Both the position numbers and the translations under genes were made by a program. From contig JALSOD010000120.1 of assembly GCA_026986655.1 (NCBI GenBank), forward strand, positions 1-12,459: DNA of 12,459 nucleotides, written 5' to 3'. The DNA is from Caldifarciminota bacterium (GTDB taxonomy: Bacteria > Hydrothermota > Hydrothermia > B15-G9 > WFZT01). Shown here in pieces: positions 6,611 to 12,430 of the stretch. Each line of letters begins with the position of its first letter. Positions within the stretch are counted from its first letter, which is position 1. The notes beneath the pieces are model-generated. The model was not told the origin of the DNA. It searched no databases and saw only the letters and a list, made by a program, of their open reading frames with translations.

Positions 6611-7303
6611 TTACTTGAATGCGGCAAGGATTTTATCAGCTTTTTCAGCAATATCGATCTCAAAAAGAGCTATAGTGGGCAGGAGCCATGAAACTCTAAA
6701 TCTTGCATCTCCATCCTTGTTTTCACCAAAATATGCAAGTGCAACACGACCAAAGCCAGCCTCACGCTCAATCTTTTTTGCCTCTCTTAGAAATCTTCTT
6801 GGTACATTGGGGAGTTTTTCAAATGGGTAAGGCTTACCTTCCTGTCCTCGCTGTTTCACAAGTTCAGTTGTAGTTCCCACATTCTTTAGGGCTTCAATCA
6901 GATGATGCAACCGGTGCTTTTTAAAAAAAGCGAGTAGCAAGGATGCAGCTGGTAACCTTAGAATCTCTATATTATCATTACCTTCCCTCAGTTGTCCAAC
7001 GAGATATGCCCTTCCATCCTCCATTTTTATGTGTGCAAAAAGTTCCTTGTTTCTCGGCATCTCATAGAGAATCTCGTCTACTTCGTACTTCACACCACTT
7101 TCTTCATAGACATCGCCGGCATGATGCTTACCAAGTTCTGCAACGAAGTAAGTTTCTTTCCCACCTCTCTTCCCAAGTATCAAATCCAGACCCCATCGTT
7201 TAAGAGATTTAAATTTGAACCTCCTCTCCTTTTCTGGCTGGCCCAATGTTTCAAACACCAATGTATTCAGAGCCTGAATCTCCCTTAATTCCATTACTTT
7301 CAT
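6611..7303 (-). CDS. Unrecognised 230-residue cytoplasmic protein, first gene of the prefoldin operon
   Basis: I do not recognise this protein. It has no signal or membrane segment. The first half (about 25-115) alternates short strands with charged turns: RRFKFKSLKRWGLDLILGKR, ETYFVAELGKHHAG, then a strand pair ending at YLVGQL. A helical middle (about 118-150, LPAASLLLAFFKKHRLHHLIEAL) and a Lys/Glu/Pro linker (about 155-190) precede a final beta-rich part (GRVALAYFGENKDGDARFRV, then LLPTIALFEIDI). Histidines at GKHHAG and HRLHHL are the only clustered polar residues that look special, and no known active-site motif appears. The ATG at 7303 has a good GGAGGT site seen in a short leader. The stop lies two bases before the Csm5-like gene, so the two are co-transcribed. 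Confidence 0.8.
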   Translation of the reverse strand: MKVMELREIQALNTLVFETLGQPEKERRFKFKSLKRWGLDLILGKRGGKETYFVAELGKHHAGDVYEESGVKYEVDEILYEMPRNKELFAHIKMEDGRAYLVGQLREGNDNIEILRLPAASLLLAFFKKHRLHHLIEALKNVGTTTELVKQRGQEGKPYPFEKLPNVPRRFLREAKKIEREAGFGRVALAYFGENKDGDARFRVSWLLPTIALFEIDIAEKADKILAAFK

Positions 7304-7324
7304 CTCTTACCTCCACATACCATA

Positions 7325-7364
7325 GTTATAAAATATAAATACTTGATTTCAATAAATCTGTCAA
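7325..7364 (-). promoter_or_regulatory. Promoter region of the six-gene prefoldin/RAMP operon
   Basis: Two overlapping candidates are seen on the minus strand. TTGAAA (7352-7347), 16 bases, TATAAC (7330-7325) would start near 7318 and give a short leader containing the GGAGGT site at 7314-7309. TTGACA (7364-7359), 17 bases, TATTTA (7341-7336) has a perfect -35 but a poor -10. Which one is used cannot be told by eye. Confidence 0.5.
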
Positions 7365-7369
7365 GTATT
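7338..7369. promoter_or_regulatory. Perfect 9-bp inverted repeat, candidate operator
   Basis: AATACTTGA (7338-7346) and TCAAGTATT (7361-7369) are exact reverse complements separated by 14 bases, so the arm centres are 23 bases apart, about two helix turns. The right arm covers part of the TTGACA -35 and the left arm lies in the spacer of the second promoter candidate. This is the layout of a dimeric repressor site controlling the six-gene operon. Confidence 0.5.
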
Positions 7370-7393
7370 ACTACAAAAAATATGAAAAGCTTA

Positions 7394-7412
7394 TTTTAAT
7401 AAAATATTAAAA
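7394..7412. repeat. AT-only inverted repeat in the divergent control region
   Basis: TTTTAATA, AAA, TATTAAAA form a perfect 8-3-8 palindrome. Being pure A/T it may be chance or an UP-element-like site. It sits between the two divergent promoters. Confidence 0.3.
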
Positions 7413-7475
7413 GGCAACATTCTTCTCATAAACATTCATCTTAAAAAGCCATTTATCTTTTCTTTTCTCATAAAG

Positions 7476-7489
7476 TTAACAAGTGTTAA
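7476..7489. promoter_or_regulatory. TTAACA-AG-TGTTAA palindrome upstream of the biotin carboxylase promoter
   Basis: This perfect 6-2-6 inverted repeat lies about 20 bases upstream of the TTGACA -35 at 7511, a usual activator or repressor position. It contains GTTAACAA, which looks like one half of a BirA box, but the matching left half at the normal spacing is absent, so no regulator is assigned. Confidence 0.35.
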
Positions 7490-7510
7490 ATTTATATCTG
7501 GATGATACAT

Positions 7511-7540
7511 TTGACAGTAAATAATGGCATGTTTTAGTAT
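7511..7540 (+). promoter_or_regulatory. Promoter of the biotin carboxylase gene, predicted leaderless transcript
   Basis: TTGACA (7511-7516, perfect) is followed after 18 bases by TAGTAT (7535-7540, 4 of 6). Six bases later comes the A of the ATG start at 7547, which is where transcription should begin. No Shine-Dalgarno sequence precedes that ATG, unlike most other genes in the window, so promoter geometry and missing ribosome site agree on a leaderless message. Confidence 0.55.
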
Positions 7541-7546
7541 ATTCTC

Positions 7547-9058
7547 ATGATTCAACGTCTTCTTGTGGCAAACCGAGGGGAGATCTCCATAAGAATTGGC
7601 AGGACGGCGAGGGATATGGGGATTGAATATATCGCCATCTATTCAGACGCAGACCGAAACGCTTTACACGTTATTTTATCTGACAGGGCATACCGTGTAG
7701 GACCTCCAGAGAGTGAAAAGAGCTATCTAAACATGGAGAAGATCATCGAGATTGCCAAAAGCGCTGGTGCCGATGCCATCCACCCGGGATATGGATTTCT
7801 GTCCGAAAATGCCGAATTTGCCCAAAAAGTGATCGATGCCGGCTTAATTTTTATAGGTCCTCCACCAGAGGCCATGAAGCTTATGGGTGACAAACTTCAG
7901 GCCAGGAAACTGGCCCAGAAGGTTGGGGTGCCCACGGTTCCTGGCTCAAAAGAAGGTATCTCGTCCATAGAAGAAGGTATTGAGCTTGCCCGCAAGATTG
8001 GATTTCCTGTCCTTCTTAAAGCGGCAATGGGCGGTGGAGGAAAGGGTATGAGAGTTGTGAGAAGCGAGGAAGAATTCTCTTCGGCTTTTAAACTTGCCCA
8101 GGCAGAGGCTCTTGGTGCCTTCGGTGATTCCACAATTTATATCGAAAAATTCATAGAAAACCCCCGCCACGTGGAAATGCAAATTATCGCTGACAAGTAC
8201 GGGAATGTAGTCTACCTGGGTGAAAGAGAGTGCTCCATTCAGAGAAGACACCAGAAGATTATCGAAGAATCACCTTCACCAATCATGACACCAGAGAAGA
8301 GAGAGGAGATGGGCGAGGCAGCTGTTGAGCTCATCAAAGCAGCTGGCTACTACAATGCCGGAACTGTCGAGTTCCTTGTGGATAACGACCTGAACTTCTA
8401 TTTTCTTGAGGTGAATGCCCGCCTACAGGTTGAACACCCGGTAACTGAGATGAGACTGGGTATGGACCTTGTCAAAGAACAGCTCAAGGTCGCTATGGGT
8501 GAAAAACTTAGTTACTCTCAGAAAGACATCGAGCCTAAGGGATGGGCTATTGAGGCACGAATTTATGCCGAAGATCCTGCGAACAACTTCTTCCCGTCAC
8601 CTGGCCTGATCAAATTTCTGAGAGAGCCTCAGGGGCCATACATCCGTGTGGATTCGGGGGTTTACCAGGGCTACGAGGTTCCCATTTACTACGATCCCAT
8701 GCTGTCAAAACTCATTGCATGGGGAGAGAATCGCGAAGAAGCCTTGAACCGTCTCGAAAGAGCATTAAACGAGTACATCGTTTTTGGAATTAAGACAGCA
8801 ATAGACTTTCACAGGAAGATTATTAACGACGAGAGATTCCGCCGAGGTGAAATTCACACCGGGTTCTTGAACGAATTCCACTACACGAGCATCGAGAGGA
8901 AAAAAGAGGCAGCTATCGCTGGAGTGTTAGTCCACTCTTCAAAATCCTCTCTATCGTTACAAAAACCCCCGAAAGAGGAATGCAGACCTGACAGTAAATG
9001 GAAGATAATCGGAAGAGAGCTTGCTCTTAAGGGAGGTTTCGATGAAATACTGGGTTGA
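7547..9058 (+). CDS. Biotin carboxylase subunit of an acyl-CoA or pyruvate carboxylase
   Basis: This ATP-grasp enzyme carboxylates biotin on its carrier with ATP and bicarbonate. The N-terminus LVANRGEISIRI, the Gly-rich loop AAMGGGGKGMRVV (159-171), ERECSIQRRHQKIIEESPSP (226-245) and LEVNARLQVEHPVTEM (287-302) are all intact. The residues that match known E. coli AccC catalytic positions are present at nearly the same numbers: K116, K158, H208, E275, E288, N290, R292, Q294, E296 and R338. At 503 residues it is about 50 longer than AccC, the size of stand-alone subunits of pyruvate or propionyl-CoA type carboxylases. An upstream in-frame ATG is followed by TAG, so 7547 is the first usable start. 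The carrier gene overlaps its end by 17 bases. Substrate cannot be set without the carboxyltransferase. Confidence 0.95.
   Translation: MIQRLLVANRGEISIRIGRTARDMGIEYIAIYSDADRNALHVILSDRAYRVGPPESEKSYLNMEKIIEIAKSAGADAIHPGYGFLSENAEFAQKVIDAGLIFIGPPPEAMKLMGDKLQARKLAQKVGVPTVPGSKEGISSIEEGIELARKIGFPVLLKAAMGGGGKGMRVVRSEEEFSSAFKLAQAEALGAFGDSTIYIEKFIENPRHVEMQIIADKYGNVVYLGERECSIQRRHQKIIEESPSPIMTPEKREEMGEAAVELIKAAGYYNAGTVEFLVDNDLNFYFLEVNARLQVEHPVTEMRLGMDLVKEQLKVAMGEKLSYSQKDIEPKGWAIEARIYAEDPANNFFPSPGLIKFLREPQGPYIRVDSGVYQGYEVPIYYDPMLSKLIAWGENREEALNRLERALNEYIVFGIKTAIDFHRKIINDERFRRGEIHTGFLNEFHYTSIERKKEAAIAGVLVHSSKSSLSLQKPPKEECRPDSKWKIIGRELALKGGFDEILG
9029..9036 (+). promoter_or_regulatory. Ribosome binding site fixing the start of the biotin carrier gene
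   Basis: AAGGGAGG lies inside the end of the carboxylase gene, five bases before the ATG at 9042. It selects that ATG over an in-frame TTG at 9021 that has no such site. Confidence 0.75.
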
Positions 9059-9542
9059 TTTTGAATCTGAGGGATTTGAGGTAACCGTCATCAATGAAAA
9101 TGGAACAGAGAGAATCATCATAAACGGAGATCAATACGAGGCTGAATTGCTCCCTCTCGATAATAAGGGAACCTATATAGCATTTTTAAACAACAGTCCT
9201 TTGATTTTTCATGTAGAATCAAAGGGAAATGGTGAAATTGAGGTGAAGTTACCGGACGTTACCCATAGGATGAGCATTGTGAAATCGGTTGGACGCTCCG
9301 GAGCGCGGAGTCGGGCACAGATGAGTGGGCCTATGAAGATAAAGTCACCGATGTCCGGGCTCATAGTCAATGTGATGGTTGAAACAGGTCAGAAGGTGGA
9401 GAAGGGAACTCCACTCCTCGTTTTAGAGGCCATGAAAATGAGGAACGAGATAAAGGCGCCTCGCGATGGCGTGGTGAAAGAAATTAAGGTTCAGAAGGGT
9501 CAGACGGTGGATTCAGGAGCAGTGGTCCTGACCATTGAGTAG
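9042..9542 (+). CDS. Biotin carboxyl carrier protein with N-terminal BT-like region
   Basis: This 166-residue protein carries the biotin that shuttles CO2 between the carboxylase and a carboxyltransferase. The C-terminal biotinyl domain (about 98-166) has IKSPMSGLIVNVMVETGQKV and the canonical EAMKM site, with the lysine to be biotinylated at residue 132. Residues 1-90 are beta-rich (KYWVDFESEGFEVTVINENG and on) and resemble the BT domain that links carboxylase and carrier in propionyl-CoA carboxylase alpha chains. A short Ser/Gly/Arg linker (around 84-95) separates the two. With the 503-residue carboxylase it adds up to about 670 residues, the size of one fused alpha chain. The overlap and internal ribosome site suggest coupled, matched synthesis. 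No carboxyltransferase follows. Confidence 0.92.
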   Translation: MKYWVDFESEGFEVTVINENGTERIIINGDQYEAELLPLDNKGTYIAFLNNSPLIFHVESKGNGEIEVKLPDVTHRMSIVKSVGRSGARSRAQMSGPMKIKSPMSGLIVNVMVETGQKVEKGTPLLVLEAMKMRNEIKAPRDGVVKEIKVQKGQTVDSGAVVLTIE

Positions 9543-9635
9543 CTGAGGGCAAAGCATGAGCCTGGGTATTCTCTCGTACCTGAGTATCAATTTATAGGGT
9601 AAATTTTATGATTAATTTAAACAGTTTTACTTACT

Positions 9636-9654
9636 TATTATGACCAGTCAGTCA
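9636..9654 (+). promoter_or_regulatory. Candidate promoter and TGAC-N6-GTCA operator before the cytochrome/FeS gene
   Basis: TATTAT (9636-9641) could be a -10 element; the -35 region is weak (TTAATT at 18 bases). Directly after it TGACCAGTCAGTCA (9641-9654) has inverted TGAC/GTCA ends and a tandem AGTC pattern over the expected start of transcription. TetR-family regulators of fatty acid genes often bind sites of this general look, but that link is inference. The rest of 9543-9680 shows no gene and only a weak 4-bp stem near 9567-9582. Confidence 0.35.
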
Positions 9655-9680
9655 GTAAAAAAACACCGTGGAGGTGATTT

Positions 9681-11675
9681 ATGCTCAGCTTAATTGAAAA
9701 AATCATACTAACCATTGTAATCATAGTTGCCGTATATCTGTCCTTCAAGGCATTCTACATCCGGTATCATCTTGTAAAAAAGGGACAGCCTGACAAACGG
9801 ACTGACAACTGGCCCAGGAGATTGGGATATGCAATAGTCCATATCTTCTGCCAGCGATGCACATTGAGAGACAGGCCATGGACTGGCCTGTTACACACAT
9901 TTGTCTTCTGGGGCTTTGTCTTCTTTGCCCTTGTAACCATCAACCACGTACTCTCCGGATACTCTGAACATCTCTACATTTTCAGGGGAGGTTTCGGGCG
10001 CGTTTACACAAACATCGTCGATATCATAGCCCTTCTTGTACTTATCGGCATACTCGGTCTGGCTTTCAGAAGGTACGTTCTTAAACCACCTTCACTCCTT
10101 CATCCCCCTGAAGACAGAGGAGTTATTGTCCATCCAAGAGGAAAAGAGCGTCCACAGCTCGAATCAACGATTGTTATACTCCTCATTGCAGGTCTCATGG
10201 TCTCCTATCTTCTTATGGAGGGATTTGGCATTAGCCTCGGTCTGGAGGAGCAGAAGCCCTTCTTTGGTAAATTTCTTGCATCTTTTCTTCCTCCATCAAC
10301 CTTTGGCTTTCATTTCTTCTGGTGGATGCACATACTCCTGATTCTCAGCTTCATGGTATTCATTCCCAATTCCAAACACATGCACCTTGTCACTGGTCCC
10401 TTCAACGCCTTTTTCAAGTATGACAAACCCTCAGGAAAACTCACCACAATTGATCTTGAAAATGCTGAATTCTTCGGCACATCAAAGCTTGAGCAACTCT
10501 CATGGAAAAGGCTCTACGATTCGTTTACCTGTATAGAATGTGGAAGGTGTCAGGATGTGTGTCCCGCCTACGCTTCCGGCAAGCCACTTTCTCCAAAATG
10601 GATCATCCTCAACATCCAGTTTAATCTCCTCGATGAAAAGGACAACTTACTGGAAAAAGGAGAATCCGAGCGAAAATTGGTTGGAACTGTGGTTTCTGAA
10701 GACGGTCTCTGGTCATGCACCACCTGTGGAGCATGTTTCCATCACTGCCCGATGAGCAACGAGCACATGTTCGACATCATCGATATGAGGAGGTACATGG
10801 TACTTGAGGAAAGCAAGTTCCCTGCAGAGATCACCACTGCATTCAAGAATTTCGAGGTAGCCTCAAATCCGTGGGGAATCGACAATGGAACACGGGGAGA
10901 TTGGGCCAAAGGCCTGGATGTTCCTCTCATGGCAGAGAAGGGAAGCGCAGAATACCTGCTCTTTGTAGGCTGTATGGCATCCTTTGATGAAACAACAAAG
11001 AAAACAGCCATCGCACTGGCCAAAATCCTGAATAAGGCAGGCGTTGACTATGCAATTCTTGGACCTGAAGAGATGTGCTGCGGAGATTCTGCAAGAAGAC
11101 TCGGAAATGAGTACCTTTACCAGATGTTAGCTGAACAAAACATCGAAACTTTTAACAAATACGGAGTTAAGAAAATAATCACAATATGTCCCCATGGCTA
11201 CAACACAATAAAGAATGAATATCCGGATTTCGGTGGAAATTACGAGGTTTATCACTATACAGAGATCATTAAAAAACTGCTTGCCGAAGGGAAAATAAAA
11301 TTGAGGAAGGAGTTGAGAGGAAAAATCACGTTCCATGATCCATGCTATCTTGGCAGACACAATGGGGTGTACGATGCTCCGAGAAAGGTTCTTACCTCAA
11401 TCAGGGGGCTTGAGCTGGTTGAAATGAAGAATAATCGTGAAAATTCCTTCTGCTGTGGTGCCGGTGGAGGAAGTATGTGGTTTGAGGTAAATATCGGGGA
11501 GAGATTAAATCTTATGAGGATGGATCAGGCCCTTGAGACCGGAGCCAAAGAGGTTGCTGTTGCATGTCCATTCTGTTATGCCATGTTTGACGATGCTGCA
11601 AAGGTGAAGGGTGTGGAGGAGGAAGTAAAGATAAAGGATATTGCCCAGCTCGTAGCAGAGGCAATGGAAGATTAA
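9681..11675 (+). CDS. Membrane cytochrome b / iron-sulfur CCG-domain oxidoreductase, probable ETF:quinone oxidoreductase (EMO/DUF224 type)
   Basis: The 664 residues form three parts. Residues 1-240 hold about five membrane helices (6-26, 68-90, 112-130, 162-182, 208-228) resembling the NarI/HdrE cytochrome b fold, with candidate heme histidines H72, H89, H217 and H233. Two [4Fe-4S] motifs follow: C284/287/290/294 (CIECGRCQDVCP) and C346/349/352/356 (CTTCGACFHHCP). Two CCG domains come last: C431, C466-C467, C503, and C555, C591-C592, C629, C632 (HDPCYLGRH, CCGAGGG). Known proteins of this layout pass electrons from acyl-CoA oxidation via electron transfer flavoprotein to menaquinone, or are HdrDE-like. 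The ATG has GGAGGTG four bases upstream. No etfAB is in the window, so the partner is unproven; a thiol-disulfide role is the main alternative. All ligands appear intact. Confidence 0.88.
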   Translation: MLSLIEKIILTIVIIVAVYLSFKAFYIRYHLVKKGQPDKRTDNWPRRLGYAIVHIFCQRCTLRDRPWTGLLHTFVFWGFVFFALVTINHVLSGYSEHLYIFRGGFGRVYTNIVDIIALLVLIGILGLAFRRYVLKPPSLLHPPEDRGVIVHPRGKERPQLESTIVILLIAGLMVSYLLMEGFGISLGLEEQKPFFGKFLASFLPPSTFGFHFFWWMHILLILSFMVFIPNSKHMHLVTGPFNAFFKYDKPSGKLTTIDLENAEFFGTSKLEQLSWKRLYDSFTCIECGRCQDVCPAYASGKPLSPKWIILNIQFNLLDEKDNLLEKGESERKLVGTVVSEDGLWSCTTCGACFHHCPMSNEHMFDIIDMRRYMVLEESKFPAEITTAFKNFEVASNPWGIDNGTRGDWAKGLDVPLMAEKGSAEYLLFVGCMASFDETTKKTAIALAKILNKAGVDYAILGPEEMCCGDSARRLGNEYLYQMLAEQNIETFNKYGVKKIITICPHGYNTIKNEYPDFGGNYEVYHYTEIIKKLLAEGKIKLRKELRGKITFHDPCYLGRHNGVYDAPRKVLTSIRGLELVEMKNNRENSFCCGAGGGSMWFEVNIGERLNLMRMDQALETGAKEVAVACPFCYAMFDDAAKVKGVEEEVKIKDIAQLVAEAMED

Positions 11676-11696
11676 AATTTTGATTTGAATAGAATT

Positions 11697-11721
11697 GGGG
11701 CGGACGCGAAGCGTCCGCCCC
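11697..11721. repeat. Perfect 11-bp GC-rich hairpin with GAA loop
   Basis: GGGGCGGACGC (11697-11707) and GCGTCCGCCCC (11711-11721) are exact reverse complements around GAA. The tip GCGAAGC is the sequence known for an exceptionally stable DNA mini-hairpin. It starts 22 bases after the cytochrome/FeS stop but has no T-run, so it is either a non-canonical terminator or mRNA-stabilising stem, or a copy of a dispersed palindromic repeat. Confidence 0.65.
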
Positions 11722-11852
11722 ATAATAATAGTCAACCGCAAAAATTGATATATACATTAAACACCGAAAAGGTTGGATATGTGTCAGAGTTATTCCAGAA
11801 TATTTAAATATCTTCTTTCTTTAGAAGGGGATGTAAACCGCTTAAAAAAACA

Positions 11853-11892
11853 ATTCCGCTCTTTTCCCCTTTACCAAGGGAGCTTTTGGAAT
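11853..11892. repeat. Interrupted palindrome around CCCTT-TACC-AAGGG
   Basis: ATTCC (11853-11857) pairs with GGAAT (11888-11892), GCT with AGC inside, and CCCTT (11867-11871) with AAGGG (11876-11880), with T-rich bulges between. It sits directly before the next C-run/G-run palindrome and may belong to the same repeat unit. Confidence 0.4.
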
Positions 11893-11900
11893 CTCACTGT

Positions 11901-11928
11901 ATCCCCCTTTTGCAAAAGGGGGATTTTT
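11901..11928 (+). terminator. Hairpin followed by T-run, probable rho-independent terminator
   Basis: ATCCCCCTTTT (11901-11911) and AAAAGGGGGAT (11914-11924) are exact reverse complements around GC, followed by TTTTT ending at 11928. It would end transcripts from the cytochrome/FeS gene. Similar C-run/G-run palindromes occur as dispersed short repeats in several bacterial genomes, so it may be a repeat doing terminator duty. Confidence 0.6.
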
Positions 11929-11975
11929 GGACATCTTATATGGAGTTAACCAGTTAACTATAAATTAATTTCATC

Positions 11976-12407
11976 CTATCTGGATTCTTCCTCAAGTTCG
12001 TTTTTAAAATAGGTGTAGAGTGCGTCGTAGAGAGGGAATTCCTTCTCGAGTGTTTCATAGTCATCTCTGGAGATCATCCGGTACCCCCGCGCAAGGATTT
12101 TCAGAGCTAAAGCCAGAGGGGAAGGATTCTCCACATGGGTGTCCGCCTCCCGTACAATTTGCTGAATCTTTTTTAATGCAGGATCATCTAACTTGTACTT
12201 CTCCATAAAGGCGTCAAAGGAGCATTTGTCACCATGATGACCAAGCTCAACCCCCTTAAAATCAAAGGGAATACCATCGGTTATTGTCGAGGGATCGGTA
12301 TCTCTCGGAACAAACTCAAAAACTGCATCAGGGTCAATGAATCTTTTGATAAGCCAGGGACAGGCTACCCTGTCCACGTGTACATGCTCTCTTGTTACCC
12401 ATTTCAT
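11976..12407 (-). CDS. Stand-alone ChrB C-terminal-domain protein (chromate-resistance family)
   Basis: The 143 residues match the C-terminal domain of ChrB: WVTREHVHVDRVACPWLIKR (3-22), FIDPDAVFEFVPRD (23-36), GIPFDFKGVELGHHGDKCSF (45-64), DPALKKIQQIVREADT (75-90) and LYDALYTYF (126-134). Full ChrB proteins of about 300 residues add an N-terminal domain that is absent here; short versions with only this domain are known. In some bacteria ChrB regulates or supports chromate efflux by ChrA, but no chrA is in the window, so the role here is unproven. Conserved Cys16, His57, His58, Cys62 and His91 could bind metal. The ATG at 12407 follows AAGGAGGTG by eight bases. It stands alone, convergent to the cytochrome/FeS gene. 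Confidence 0.9.
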   Translation of the reverse strand: MKWVTREHVHVDRVACPWLIKRFIDPDAVFEFVPRDTDPSTITDGIPFDFKGVELGHHGDKCSFDAFMEKYKLDDPALKKIQQIVREADTHVENPSPLALALKILARGYRMISRDDYETLEKEFPLYDALYTYFKNELEEESR

Positions 12408-12430
12408 TTTCTAAACACCTCCTTTTCAAA

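Larger units (their letters stand above)
11676..11975. other. Convergent intergenic region, about 300 bases, with hairpins and no credible gene
   Basis: The cytochrome/FeS gene and the chrB-like gene end here from opposite sides. The region holds a GC-rich hairpin, two tandem C-run/G-run hairpins and a small AGTTAAC-CA-GTTAACT stem (11944-11959) just past the chrB-like stop. A 56-codon frame starting at 11779 runs through the hairpins and is not accepted as a gene. Confidence 0.6.

Noticed and set aside
4237..7303. The whole window being archaeal because of the prefoldin
   Set aside because: RecN, separate bacterial SecD/SecF, and TTGACA/TATAAT promoters indicate a bacterium; the prefoldin-like genes are the exception.
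7475..7482. GTTAACAA as a BirA operator for the biotin-dependent carboxylase genes
   Set aside because: Only one half-site is present; the partner TTGTTAAC at about 15 bases upstream is missing.
4237..7546. CRISPR array associated with the Csm5-like gene
   Set aside because: No direct repeats with regular spacers of CRISPR size occur on either strand in this part or elsewhere in the window.
9021..9041. Earlier TTG start for the biotin carrier protein
   Set aside because: It has no ribosome site and adds MLLREVS before a normal N-terminus, while the ATG at 9042 has AAGGGAGG at good spacing.
11697..11721. GC-rich hairpin as a standard rho-independent terminator
   Set aside because: Neither strand has a T-run after the stem; the hairpin at 11901-11924 fits a terminator better.
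11779..11949. 56-codon plus-strand frame starting ATGTGTCAG with an AAAAGG upstream
   Set aside because: It runs through both C-run/G-run palindromes, and its product (SFPLYQGSFWNLTVSPFCK-like) reads as translated repeat DNA; no coding signature otherwise.
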